Shown here one piece after another: positions 21,801-34,036 of a DNA stretch of 64,000 bases. This DNA comes from Sphagnum compactum (Eukaryota > Bryophyta > Sphagnopsida > Sphagnales): NCBI GenBank assembly GCA_965153455.1, contig OZ234498.1, forward strand, positions 18,662,001-18,726,000, in the 5' to 3' direction. The notes below the pieces were generated by a model that had not been told where the DNA came from, made no database searches, and worked only from the letters and a program-made list of their open reading frames with translations. The position numbers and the translations under genes are program-made. The stretch's first letter is position 1. Each line of letters starts with the position of its first letter.

Positions 21801-24620
21801 ATGGAAGTGTCTGACAACGTTACCGGAGTTTATGGAAATCGTGAGGAATTGCAACTCCAAGAGCGCGTCGACGACGAGATTCAAGAAAATGAAGAAAATG
21901 AACTACTCCAAGCTTTGCAAGCTGAGCGTGAGGCGCAATCTGCCTTGTATCACGAGTTGGAGAAGGAGAGGAATGCTGCGGCAACGGCTGCAAACGAAGC
22001 CATGGCAATGATAACGCGTCTGCAGGAAGAGAAGGCAGTCGCGCAGATGGAAGCTCGCCAGTTCCAGCGTATGGTGGAGGAGAAAACCATTTACGATCGA
22101 GAGGCGATGGAGATTCTCAAGGAGGTCCTTGCAAGGCGGGAGGAGGAGAAGAAGCAGCTTGAAGAGGAAATCAGGATTTGCAGAATGAAACTGCTGCTTA
22201 GAAGTGCTCAAGAAGAAGATCGGAGAGACCACCAAGCAGTTCCAGAAAGCAGCAATGTGGCAGTGCCCGTGTTGGAATTGAGCAAAAGAAGTCCCGAAGC
22301 CGAGGCAGAGTTGATCAGAGAAACTGGATCGGACTCTGCAGGTATCAAAGAAGTAGTGCAAGAGAAGAACAATAATGGTCAGGAACCTTGTGCGGCAGGT
22401 TTTTGGGATAAGGAAATAGAAGAGAAGAGGCTGTCAGTGCTGGAGTATGTGTGGAGATTTGAAGAGCAATTGCAGCAGCAGGGAGGTACTCATGCAGCTC
22501 CTCAAACTGGGAGACCTAAAAGTGCTGGTGAGTTGAGAACAAAGGTGAAAGCTCGAGAAGGGAGAACCATGTGTTCCGAGTCATCAAGGAAGACTGAAAC
22601 ATTGATCTCAGAGATTATGGAGAAAGACCCATTGCGGCGAAGGTTGTTTGAGGAGGAAGTTATGATGAAACATAATATGGACTCATTTTCTTCGATAGAA
22701 AGGGAAGAGGACAGAGGCTCTGGCAAGCTAGAGAGAGAGGAAAGTAGAGGAAGAGATGATATAGCATACGGGCTGATGGATGAGCATGCAGCAGAAGACT
22801 GCGAGGAGGAAGATCTATTCATGCAGGATATTTATGAGGTGCATAATGCTGCACCTCATGCTGCCTCTCAACATATTCTCATGCAAGACAAAGGGGACTA
22901 CTGTTGGGGATGGGATCATGGGAGAAGATATGAGTTTGATTCAGATCGACTGGGAAAGCCAGACTTGTTGATGTTGCATGAAGAGGAAGAAACACAACAT
23001 ACTGCTAGTGGAGAACAGACATACCAACCTGAAGATTTGTGTGATAAGGAAATCAGGGACTCATCTACAATTGGGAGGGACAGCGCACCTTTTGAGGATG
23101 AGGTTATGCATCTCATGCTTAGGCTCAAGGCACTGGAGGCTGATAGGGACCTGATGAAACAAACCATTGAATCTCTTAGACGTGAAAATGGAGAGATGAA
23201 ACTTATTCAAGAGATTGCTCAGCAATTGCGAGAGTTGCGAGGCATGGAACAGACAGATCTGCAACAACAATTGAATCTCTTGCCATTTGCCTCATCATGT
23301 CAGGTAAATCCAGATTCACTGTGGATTTGCCTTAATTGTTCCTGTTTGTATCAAATGTAACACCAACATTTTGATAGACTAAAGCTTTCAGCAGCTTGCA
23401 GGCAATCATCCTATGAATTGTAAGCAATGATGAGTCACTCTTCACTGCCTCTGCTAAGAGACAAAAAGACTGGTGAATGCATAATCTTGCATCAGTCTGC
23501 AAGGTGATTGCCTGAACTGGCAATTTCTGTGCAACTATGGTAGCCATGCTTGAACTAGGGAATGGGAGTGGTGCAGAGGATTGTGCAATCACTGCTCACG
23601 TATGCCATCGTTCATCATGTGGAGGTCTTTCAACCTGTAGCATGCTTTGCATTGGTGGATGCTCCTGAAGGCCTTTCTTGTTCTTCAAATGGCTCCTTCT
23701 TCATCTGCTTTTGTAGAACTCCTGTTTTCCTGAAGCTGATGTGAAAAGAATCAGACAAACCAGCTGGTGAAGCAACAACTTGTTGCCCTCTGGATGAAAC
23801 TACTAACCACTAAGTAACATGATATTTCCAGCTGAATAGCACAAGTACTGAGTTTGAAGAACAAGCATATAACTAGTGTTGTGAAAACTACAAGAAGGAA
23901 AAGGGAATCCATGGCTTTGCTGCTGTTCTGATCACACAAATCTGTCATTATAGATCCTGGTCACAGTTCATGCTTCTATTATTGTGTTTCTTACCTGAGA
24001 AGAGGCATGCTTGTAGTTAACAACTCTTTCAGTCTTGCTAGTTTTATGGGGTGCCATCCTTTTGCCATTTGTGATGGAGGGAAATATCAGGTCATGGCAG
24101 GTGTTGTGAAGCAAAGGTCATCAACTGACAATGCTGTGTGTGGGATCTTTGTGGGTGATTAGGGGATGATGTCATTGGCCAACTTGCACAACTCTGCACA
24201 GACCAAGTTGAGCAAGTAAGTACATGTTTTGTCATTCCTCATTAACTGGTAGACAATTATGATGGCATCTAGATAGTTGACACTAGGAGGTTGCTGTAGC
24301 TGGCAACAACTCTGCTGCTCTGAACCTAGCAGCTGCTGCCACCACATTGAAGCAGTCTCATCCTTATCAGAGGAATTGTTGGTGTGTGCGGCTCTGGGGT
24401 TTGCAGTATGCTTTCTTGCTACTGCAATGAACCTGTTGAGGTTCAAGAATTGCATGCTAATGAAGATTATGTGTGCATCTGTACTGCACAGGCTGGCATC
24501 TGTGTATTTAGGAGATATTGGTACAGAGGACCACTCACGGGAATCTCATGTAGGCCTGGGACACCTACTTCATTCTTCTCCCAAATCATCAACTTGCATC
24601 ACACGTGTGCGAAAGGCTGA
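21801..24620 (+). CDS. GTD-binding (zein-binding, DUF593) myosin-binding protein, anchor-less copy
   Basis: Coding exons 21801-23303 and 24492-24620 (intron 1188 bp, phase 0, gtaaat...gcacag), 543 residues. Residues about 33-135 form the GTD-binding coiled coil (YHELEKERNAAATAANEAM, then RLQEEKAVAQMEARQFQRMV), which in plant myosin-binding proteins binds the myosin XI globular tail. Later landmarks shared with the paralog: RLSVLEYVW (about 210), DIYEV (about 342), DRLGKPDLL (about 382) and a C-terminal coiled coil (431-490). The second exon gives 42 residues beginning AGIC and ending HHTCAKG. It was found by matching the paralog's last exon. The start at 21801 is the first Met in the main frame; the upstream anchor is out of frame. 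It may be a soluble protein or a gene in early decay. It lies on the same strand as its paralog, 23 kb upstream, so local duplication is likely. Confidence 0.78.
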
Positions 24621-27299
24621 TATTCCCTCTACTCTGTCTGCAATCCAAAGGAAGGCTTTGGAACCCCAGCAAACATAAAATTGTCCAAACATCATTGGAA
24701 TCAGGTGAGGGATGACTCTGAGCAGACAGGATACTAGAGTGTTTCTCCCTCAATTTAAGTCTTGCAATTGAGCAAGCAGGAGATGATTGCCTCTGAGTAA
24801 CCTGTTGTAGATTGCATTTCTTAACCATATATCCAAGAGTTGCAGTTTATAACTTTAGAACCAACGTGTGGATGTGAAGAGCCTTTCATTTTAGAGCTTG
24901 TGCCTAAATTGTCTGTGTGAGAAGGCAAAACTTGTGCATCTTCGAGTGAAGATTCCTCATTTCCAATAGTATGATGCATAGCACAGACAGATAATAGGGA
25001 GCAGACTACCATTTTAGCAGATGCAAGAGAGTGTAAGAAGTTTCTTACAAATAAAACCCAAAGAATTCTACTCTTTATTCCTTACTCAGAGCTGTTGTCA
25101 TAAGGTATGTGAGACTGTGTACTCTCTGTTTGTTCTTGACCATGCTATGTCAAAACTTGGACTCCGAAACTGGGTCTGGTGTGATTGATGGCAGCAGCAT
25201 GGGATGATGAGCAGCAAATATATCCATGATGGATGCTACTTTTGTTTAGCAGTTCGGTGGCATATGAGTGGAAATGACCGAGAGAAAACAGATGAACAGT
25301 AGATGACATCAAACGCAGAGTTTGGGTTCCCTCATGATGATTCAACTTTGTGGTATTGAAGCCACCACCAATTGCAAGGAGGCAATGGTGCCCTGCCCAC
25401 TAAAAGCATTGGTTTCATCTTTGACCAAAGGTAATATTAGCTCCAGGCACCAACTGCATGCAACTGCAAGCCAGATATGGAGTCCACAGACGATCTGCTG
25501 TGGACCTTGCAGCGGAGAGGAGGATTGCAAGTGAACTCTGATGAGATAGTTCACCCATATGGCTGTTGGTTACTTCAACAAGATTACTATGGAGCATGAT
25601 CTTCTCTTCTGGTGAGTTGGAAAGATTCAAAAGGCACAGACTAGTGAGCAAATGCAGAACGTTGACATAAACACTGCTGCTATCATATTGTAGTGATGTC
25701 TGAGCATTTTAAAGCAACTAATAATATTTTACTTACTTTGTGTGCAAGTGAGGTGACTAATTCAGTTCCATCACCATTTGGTGTTGGTATCATTGCAATG
25801 TTTAGCTGAAGATTCAAGCAGAGATATCTGGGCACTTTGACACATTGACTGAGCATCCTGTCCATGAGTGCTGATCTTGAAACTTGATAGATTTGACTCT
25901 CACTATGCTGAACAGAAATTCCTTGACACACTCTTGTGGCCTTTTTGTTCAGATATACAAGCATTGGAGAACTGTGTGTTTCCCTTTATGGTTCCAGATG
26001 TGGAGTTCAAGCTCTTCGTTTCTGGTACTAGCCAACTACCTTTTATTATGTCATACTCAGAAATCTTCTCTATTACTGAGTAAAATCCTGCAGTAACCTA
26101 TAGGACAGAAAAGCAAAGAGTCCAAACTTGAAAGCTTAAGGTAGTAATTACAGCCTTTCCTATGCATCCAAAACTAGACTTTGCTTCAGAAGCATACTCC
26201 ACAATTTGGCAGTCTTATCTAAACTGCTAAAACAAGGGCACTCAGTGATGGCTGTGCAACATTTGTTCATCTTCCAAAGAAATAATTGGGGAGCAAGGAG
26301 TGACAAGAGGAATTCATGCACAAAGAGGAAAGTACTTTCCCATTTTCCTTCATCAGAGGAAATTTACCCCATTTTTCCTTTGTTAGAAGAAAAAACTCAA
26401 TTCTCTTGAAACATAACTAAAGGTTAAAGCACCCAATCTTTTCCATTCCCTGTTAATGAAGTGGGTAAATGAAGTACAAAAAATTATAGCTTTATTGCAC
26501 TGTTTTTTCCTGCATCTGTTACTTGATTTCAGCTTTACAGCAAGAGTATATTCTTGCACCGACCTGATTCTGATGCATCCAGATAGCAAATGGCAGAAGT
26601 TTTGCATGGCAATAATTTTGTTTCAAACAACAGGCAATTAGGCAGTCAAATAACACATCAGGTGTTGTAGATGAGGTTACTTAACTTGACAACAGAGCAA
26701 TGAATGGATTTAGTTGTCGTCAGCAATGGGTTGGAGTTTTTCTTTCTCTTTGCCACATGGGCAAAAATGGGATATTGATGCAACAGACAGGCACATGTTT
26801 GATTCAGCTGAAACAAATACAATTGTAGAGTACTATGGACACGTACCCAGTGTGGTATTTGCATTTGTATGATTCTCCCTACCTGAGAGCTCAAAGCTCA
26901 AAAGATTTGCTTAGGGAGGAGCCAGCCCTGCACCCATGCTCCTGTTTGCATGAGTCTCCCCAGCTGACAAAACAAGTACCAATCAGATTAGTGAACAATC
27001 CCCAATGTTGTGCTTTTTGGAGTGGTTGATTTTCCCTGGCTGACAATTCCATTACAAAGATAAGTGTGTTAGCCTCCACTATTGCCATCCTCTGCAAATC
27101 ACTTGCCTGAATTTCAAGAAAAATAGAATGAATATTTGGATGACACCGACCAGGATTTCTTCACTTTTTAAGTCTCTCACAATTTTGCAGCACGTCGTGG
27201 AACCAAGACTGTTGTTATCTTGTATCTTGCAGTGTTGGTCTTGTATAGACTTTTGAAACCTCCCAGCCAGGTCCTGGTAGTATCTGAGATTTAATAAAA
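24621..27299. other. Downstream flank of the first myosin-binding gene
   Basis: Higher-complexity DNA with short weak similarity to the 3' flank of the paralog (caggtgagggatgactctg here, caggtcaggaactgctctc near 48724). It probably includes the 3' UTR. No further gene was seen on either strand. Confidence 0.4.
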
Positions 27300-27410
27300 A
27301 TTTCCTTACTTTGTGGATACCACTGAAAGAGGGGGATAGGGGGGTGAAAGCAGGCCCCAAGAGAGGGTGAAGAGAGGGTGACTTTACAGATAACTCTATT
27401 TTCTCCAACA
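27300..27410 (-). repeat. Dispersed repeat R1, partial inverted copy
   Basis: The reverse complement reads gttatctgtaaagtcaccct, ctttcaccc, ctctttcag, then gaaatttttatta and atctcag. This is nearly identical in order and wording to 17672-17783. Confidence 0.7.
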
Positions 27411-27452
27411 TTTGATTTTTGACTGACAGCCAGGTACACACTCCATGCCAGT

Positions 27453-28060
27453 GTTGTCCGGTTCTCCAGTTGCAGATTTAATCTCTGGATATCAGCATAG
27501 CTATTTTTTTTAAGCAAAGGATATGTATTCACAAATTTCAATGATTATTTGTTTATTTATAATCCAAATTTTGGTTTTGTGGGTGGGCTTTGGAAAATAA
27601 TAACCCAACAAGGGGGGTCAATTATTCACATAGACTTGCACAAACCAAATAACAAGTTGGTTAATGCATAGTTGGAACATTTTTGGTGCACGGACAAATC
27701 ACGGGCACACATGAACTCACAAGACTCACCATGGTTTACATTTGAGGGAAGGCACCACCTTCCCCCTTAACAAATCATCTGTGAAGACGGTTACACATAT
27801 AATCGTTCTTTTTCTTTGGGTGGTTACACATGAGTTGGTTTTCACATCTAGAGGAACTACATATGAAAAGAGATTGTTGTCCGGTTCTCCAGATGCAGAT
27901 ATAACCTATGGATATATATATAGCCATTTTTGGAAGAGAAATATATCTATTCACAAATTTCAACAAATTACTTGTTGAGACGGTTATACATTCAACCTTT
28001 TTTTCCTTTGGTGGTTATAAATGAGCTGATTTTAAAATCTAGACAAACTACAAATGTGTG
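27453..28060. repeat. Interlocked direct repeats
   Basis: gttgtccggttctccag through attcacaaatttca occurs at 27453-27540 and again at 27876-27962. A second word set (gacggtta, ggtggtta, atctaga) occurs at about 27786-27866 and again at about 27979-28060. This points to old local duplications. Confidence 0.65.
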
Positions 28061-28182
28061 CAAAGGAAATGTGGTCTCAAATTTCAAATTATGGTTGTTT
28101 ACAAAAGTTTTTGCAATTACATGCTAGCTTACAAGTGCAAAAAAAATGACATCAACATTGACAAAATCAAGTAACTTGCAAG

Positions 28183-28230
28183 GGAATTGAACCCTAGTTC
28201 TTGAAAGTACTTTACCCATTGTGGCACAAG
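28183..28230 (-). ncRNA. SINE- or tRNA-like pol III box pair (relic)
   Basis: On the minus strand TGCCACAATGG resembles a pol III A box and GGTTCAATTCC a B box. Their starts are 33 nt apart rather than the 44 typical of tRNAs, and no cloverleaf is evident. It could be a worn tRNA-derived SINE head. Confidence 0.3.
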
Positions 28231-28249
28231 ATGCTTGCAGAAACCAAAC

Positions 28250-29200
28250 ATCCACAAAAACACAAAACCACCCCAACCTCACATAACCAAAAGCCCAAAA
28301 AAATCAAAAGTATGTTTTGGCTGATGAGCAACATATGTTGCTGGTGAGCTCGATATATAAAAAAAGACCTTGCAACATCACAAAGATATAAAAAATCAAA
28401 AGCAAGTTAGAGCTATCAATTGGAAAGGGAAAAAAGAAAGTTGTAAAATTGGCTAGGGTGACTTGCCAAATCATTATCACCATCAACCTATAGTTGATTA
28501 AAAAAATTAGCTCTATGATGTTTTCACCTACAAGTGGAAATTCTAGAATGAATAATCACATTGGTAAAAGACTAGCTTGATCATCCACATGAGGAAGTAA
28601 GCACAATAAATTGTACATAGAAATTACTTTATCAAAGTTGGATGAATACAAATGCAAAATAAAAATAAAACTGATCAAAAATTGTTGTACATTGAATGTT
28701 TTTAAATTGAATGATCGAAGATAACATGGTTATTCATTATTGTGAATTAATTTTCAACTTTCAAATTGTTTCAATTAGTTTTTTTGTCTACTTGTTTAAA
28801 ATGCAAGTAATTTCAAATCTATTTTGCAATGAAAGACATATTTTATTTCTTGTAAACTATGTAAACTTAACAAATATATATTTTATTTTTCATTAGAATC
28901 ATACCTCAAAAATATAGTGATATTTATATCCCCAAAAGTGAAGGAGCAAACATTTTTTAAAGTAAATGAAAAAATCCCCATTAACAAATTACCACCCAAC
29001 AAATGAGGATACTTTTGGCCTAATTTTATTTTTTTTTGCTTTTTGGTTTTTAAAGTAAATTTTTATAGTAGTATTAGAGGTGTAAAAGGGATTTCAATTA
29101 TGTTTTCACCAAATTTTATGTTGTTTTTTTGGGCTTATATGCATGATACAAGATAAAACTAAAAGCATTCATTTTTTGTGTTTATTTTACTATGTTTCTA
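28250..29200. other. Gene-free AT-rich stretch
   Basis: No coding sequence or ordered repeat was recognised. Confidence 0.5.
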
Positions 29201-29211
29201 CCCATGAAAAT

Positions 29212-29657
29212 TCAACGCAGATGCTCCAACACTAAACATATTATTACATTATCTTCTTCAATTTGAATAGTAAGTTTATTGTTGTGTGTTGCAAATGCTA
29301 GGATAATATTTATTTGATCAAAGAAAAACATAACAAAAAGAATCATCATTCTCACATCATAATCAAAAGCAAAATAGATTGCATCTCCACACCCTACTTG
29401 TAGAAATCTAAAGTGAAGATGCAACATGATGATAAACATGTTGTGAACATTATTTGAATCAAATGTTTTTAAAAACGAGAGGAAAGGTTTGATCACCTTA
29501 AGAACTTCTTGACATTTTCTTTTAAAAGAAAATGTGCACACTGAATGTATGTTTTCATAAGAATAACCACCTCGATGTGTTGTATTTGATAAGTCCCTTT
29601 TTATTTTTTCTAAAATATATTTAAGGGTAAAAGCGTTATCAATTGCTTCATGAAACC
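29212..29657 (-). pseudogene. hAT-family transposase fragment
   Basis: An open minus-strand frame of about 148 codons starts near FHEAIDNAF and ends at TGA. It contains LKVIKPFLSFLKTFDSNNVH followed by NMFIIMLHLHFRFL and FDYDVRMMILF. This order resembles the C-terminal region of plant hAT transposases, where a leader helix is followed by MLDPRFK-L and then a YD-x-L-P segment. The usual DPR residues are changed to HLH, so the protein is probably inactive. Neither end of an element was found. Confidence 0.5.
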
Positions 29658-29961
29658 TAAATAAAACAATGCAACATTTATATGTTTACATTCAAAGGGA
29701 GATTATCTCTAACAACGAAAAGAACCCAATAGGTGGATCCACAATTATGAGGCTTTCACAATGCAACTTGAATTTATAACTACAAGTTGCATAGCCTCTA
29801 TTGCTATTGCATTACCAAGTTCAAGATACACACATATGGCATGTAACAAACTACTAGTAATGTTTGTGACCATCAAATGAAGGAAGTTTTCCCCAATTCT
29901 ACTTATATTATTGACAACATGGAATTTTCCTTCGACCATTGCACAAGGAACAAAACCTTAC

Positions 29962-30600
29962 ACCCTACACACAACAAGAAATGAAAATCGCAATCAACCA
30001 TGGTTTTAATCCATCACACATGAATTGTTTTTTAAACTATTAAGAGAAAATAAAAATGCAAAATGTTAGAGTTGTACTCACTTGGTGCAAAACGTATAAT
30101 TTCAAAAATTGAACTTTCAATGGCTTTCAAAACCAACACCACAATTCAAAAATAATTTACATGCATGAATGTGTGAAGAAAATCAAACAAAAATAGGGAA
30201 GGATTAAGTTTGAAACCCAAATTTGGCAAAAACACACCACATGCACACTTTGGAGTTTGGTTTTAGCACATGCATAACGAACAAATACCCTACACATAAC
30301 AAGAAACAAAAACCCCAAACTATTGTGTCCATCTAGCACACATGGAACAAGAATGTAAAACAAAATAAAAGTGCAAAATATCATAATTGTGGTCACCTCA
30401 TGCAAATTATAAAAGTGTAGGCATTGAGCTTTTGATTATTTTCAAGACAAGCTCTAATTCACAACTCATAGATGATTTACAAGTAGTGAAATGTAAAGAA
30501 CATTAAGCAATAACATGAAGACTTGTATCAAAGCTTGGAGGTCAAATTTGCCAAGAACGCACAACACATGAGCATTCTAGTGTTCAACACACACAATAGA
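29962..30600. repeat. Tandem duplication, period 325 bp
   Basis: accctacacacaacaagaaa at 29962 recurs as accctacacataacaagaaa at 30287. The same order of words (cacacatg, aaaagtgcaaaat/aaaaatgcaaaat, gttgtactcac/gtggtcacc) follows in both units. Non-coding. Confidence 0.65.
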
Positions 30601-31123
30601 AACATACACCTTGAAACTTAGATTCATTAAGAGCACATAACAAAACAAGCGTTTGCCAAAGCACAAGAGACAAGAAATTGCAAGCTAAACACAAACACCT
30701 TGATTTGGAACTTAAACCTACACAAGGGGGAAGGTGCACATGACAAAATAAAGCAAGCCATTGCCACACTAAGCTCCATAATTGTGTGGGAAGTGACAAA
30801 ATTCACACACACAAAACACTTTACTTGCCCTACCTTTCTACCTTTGTTCATAAAGGAGATGTATATCTAAGGCACTCCAAACTTGAAAAAGGTGCATATG
30901 CATATCCTTCAACCCTAAAAAGACTTGAAACTCTCAAATCCAATCATGCATAGCATAGATATTCAGGCACGCTATAATCTTCACAAACAAATACAAAAAA
31001 TGATGAGAGCACATTTCAAGTGGATGTGAATACACATCAATTTACTAGCGGATGGAAATGAATCCACTATTCTATATAGTAAAGGACGTTGTGGTCGTGA
31101 AGCTTCAGGATGAAATGAAGCTT

Positions 31124-31177
31124 TCCATCCATCCATCCGTCTGTCATCCATCCCGTCATCTGTCTCGTTATCCATCC
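31124..31177. repeat. Tetranucleotide tract (CCAT/CTGT)n
   Basis: Imperfect CATC/CCAT and GTCTGT units. Confidence 0.8.
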
Positions 31178-31259
31178 AAACAGAACAAATCTATATTTTT
31201 AAAAGGGAAAAAACTAGAAAAAAAATAAAAACAGAAAAACACTTTAACAATTAGAAACT

Positions 31260-31990
31260 TTTTGTAAACACTTAAACATGAAACAAAAAAAGGGAAATAC
31301 AGTAAAAAAATCTTAAAAGAAAATTAAAAAAATAGATGACAAAAAATAAGAAAGAAAACAGAGAGCAAAAGAAAGAGAAAAAAAACCATACTTGAAAAAA
31401 AAATGAGGTTTGTCTTTTTTTTCCAAACTTCAAACCTGCATCTAATCAAACAAAATAAAAAAGTTTTTTTAAATTATTTTTATTATAAAACATATTAGAA
31501 AAACTAGAATTTTTTTGGAAAAGAAAATAGAAACTAAATAAATAAATAAACACATAAAAATAGAAAAAAATGAAGATAGACAAAATAAGAATAGAAAAAA
31601 TAAAAACATGAAACAAACATAAACAAAAAAAAGAAAAAACACAAAAACTATAAAAAAAAAAGGAATCGAAACAAATGAAACAAGGAAAGGGACATACAAT
31701 AAAATCATTTTAAAAGAAAAAAATAACAAAAAAGAAGAAACCAAATAAAGAGTAGAAAATAAGAAAAATTAAAACTTATATAATGAAAAAAAACCCTACT
31801 TGAAAAAGAATGAGGTGTGTCTTCTTTCTCCAAACTTCAAACTTACATCCAAATAAACAAAAATACAAAAGTGAAAAAGAAACACTTTATTTTTATTATA
31901 CAAAATAATAATAAACAGAAAACACATAAAAACAAAAAATAAAAAAGATAAAAGTTTAAAAAAAAAACTAAACATGAACCAAACATTGTT
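31260..31990. repeat. A-rich tandem duplication, period about 405 bp
   Basis: The phrase ctacttgaaaaa-aatgagg followed by tccaaacttcaaac occurs near 31390 and again near 31797. Flanking words match too: gggaaatacagtaaa against gggacatacaataaa. The DNA is extremely A-rich, which creates long spurious Phe/Leu-rich minus-strand frames. Confidence 0.6.
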
Positions 31991-31999
31991 GAAATAACA

Positions 32000-33880
32000 C
32001 ACCTTGGGTTCAAACTAGTATATATATATAGCTCTACTTTTTACATTTTGCACAAATTCAAGATATGATTCTATTCACATCTGCCAATTATGCATGTTGA
32101 GATATGGTTTAAACTGGATTTCTGGCCAACATTGGTACACACCTTGTATTTAAACTGATACAAGGTTGGTATTACCTCAGGTCCCTACAAAGCTGGTACT
32201 ATACAAAGTTGGTTTTGCCTTTGATCATACCAGCTTGATAGGGTCCTTGGCTACCAAGTGCATGCTTTAATACCATCTTCGATATCAGAAACGGACACTG
32301 ATGCAGGTGGTCTAAGACCATGCTAAACACAACACAGCAAACTGTGCCAAAACTTTTACAGAGTCTAGCCAGACTTCTCAATAATAGGTTAGATCACCAA
32401 ATTGATCACCGTCCTCTTTCTATTGCTTGTTAAGCAAAGATGGGAAATAGAACCTGGACATGCTTGTGCACACCCGTGTCTTTACTGGGCCCACCCAGTC
32501 CAGTAAAACTGGAGGTTCTTGTCTAGTGCATTTTGTCAAATCTATGGGGTTAGTGGCATTTCCTAGTGTGTTCAGAGAGTGGAGTTCCCTAAGAATCCCG
32601 TATGTGGGTCCACATGATACATTTGGAGTGCCTCGTGTTTCTTCTAATATTCACGAGGACTAAGTCCTACATCCCAGCTCAACAAATGGCCCCACTGCAA
32701 CACGGTACATGTATGGTTCCCAAGGTTTGATCAAGCATGTAAAAGCTCAAGAGGGGTTTCATGATGTAGGTATCTATAACATATTCACAAGTAAACTTGT
32801 TTTTCAACCCCATGTGGTCATAATCCTTTGAACCTTAATACAGGGATGATTTTTAAGGATGGGTCAAAACTCAGCATAAGAGCATCCCATGCGGTGATTA
32901 GTATGTGACCCTGTGAAAATATTTTTCACATCCAAGTTTCGTTATTTACTTTTTCGCAACCCCACGTATAAAACTGAAACTGGGACACCAAATAGGTGGG
33001 GGACTACTAATAGCAAACCACCTGGACCAATCATTTTGATGGACCGATGAGAATCACTGAGCTGCAGTCATATCATATTTATTATACTCTTTTCTGCAAG
33101 TGCACAACGTTGCTGCGGCATTTACCAGCCACCCCACATTGTGGAATTGTGCTGAGCCAAAACCATTTTCTTGATCCAAACTGGCATATTTTCACTTTTC
33201 TTCATCCAATTTTACTGTGCAAGGTCACATACTGAGCACCGCTGGATATTCTCTAAGAGGGGAAAAGGCAGGTCCAAATACAGGATGACTTTGCAATAGG
33301 TATTACTTGAATGCTTTAGGGATTTTGCTTTTGCATCGTGTTAATGCAATGACACATGGAGGAAACAATATGTTGGAGTACTACGTACCACAAGATTTGA
33401 GTTGCAATGCACATATGTGGAGGGGGGGGTTTGGCCCACTGCAAAAGTGTTCAGCCACCATTCTACTTCAAGGCATTCAAGCAATATTGTGACACGAAGG
33501 TCACCTCTAATGCAAAAATCCAAAAACAAGGATAAGGAAGCACACGGTAACCAAGGAACCCTGAGGTGTGTGTTGGAACACCCCAATTTAGGTGTGGTAG
33601 AGAAAGCCTTCAACACAAGTGATTTTCAACCCAAATTTTTGAAAATTTCCCTTTTTATTAAATTGAAAAGATTATGAACTTTCCCTCTTTAAAGGGCTTT
33701 TTTTTTTTTTTTTTTTTTGGGGGGGGCATAAAGATCATTTTACTACTGCAATGGCTGAAATTGCTCTTATATAGAATATGCCAACCTTGGCACAGAAAAG
33801 TATTTATAACAACCCTTTTTTGTATGGGTACCTCACTCACAGAAGAGTCCTTATTTATTTGCTGACTGCCCATTTGCCCA
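32000..33880. other. Intergenic, mixed composition
   Basis: More complex than its neighbours but with no recognisable protein. A short inverted repeat lies at about 32178-32199 and 32225-32246 (ggtccctacaaagctggta against its near complement). Confidence 0.4.
33698..33726. repeat. T21-G8 homopolymer junction
   Basis: Twenty-one T directly followed by eight G. Confidence 0.9.
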
Positions 33881-33884
33881 TCAA

Positions 33885-34036
33885 AGATGTGGCCGAAGGT
33901 GCCCAGACACATTTTGATGCTGCCCATTATAAACTTTTGGTCCTATGATGCACATCTTGGGCCTGTAATGGGTATCTAGTGTCCATTATAGGCCCAAGAT
34001 GTGCATGACAGGACCTGAAATGTGTCGTGGCATCAT
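33885..34036. repeat. Long imperfect foldback (hairpin)
   Basis: Core arms of 36 nt at 33939-33974 and 33980-34015 match at about 31 of 36 positions around a 5-nt loop. Both arms contain gcacatcttgggcct when read in the hairpin sense. Weaker pairing (acacattt, gatgcc) extends outward past an asymmetric insertion of about 23 nt in the left arm. It could be a foldback transposon relic or a long plant microRNA-type precursor. Confidence 0.7.

Noticed and set aside
24277-24678. Separate 133-codon gene downstream of the first myosin-binding exon
   Set aside because: Its 3' part overlaps the final exon in another frame, and that exon's frame matches the paralog and the intron phase; the 5' part is intron-like.
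27079-27541. Minus-strand frames of about 110-120 codons
   Set aside because: They cover the inverted R1 repeat and the direct repeats; the frame is not kept in the other R1 copies.
31469-32002. Phe-rich hydrophobic minus-strand frames that look like membrane proteins
   Set aside because: Artefact of A-rich, stop-poor tandem repeats; no coding periodicity or start context.
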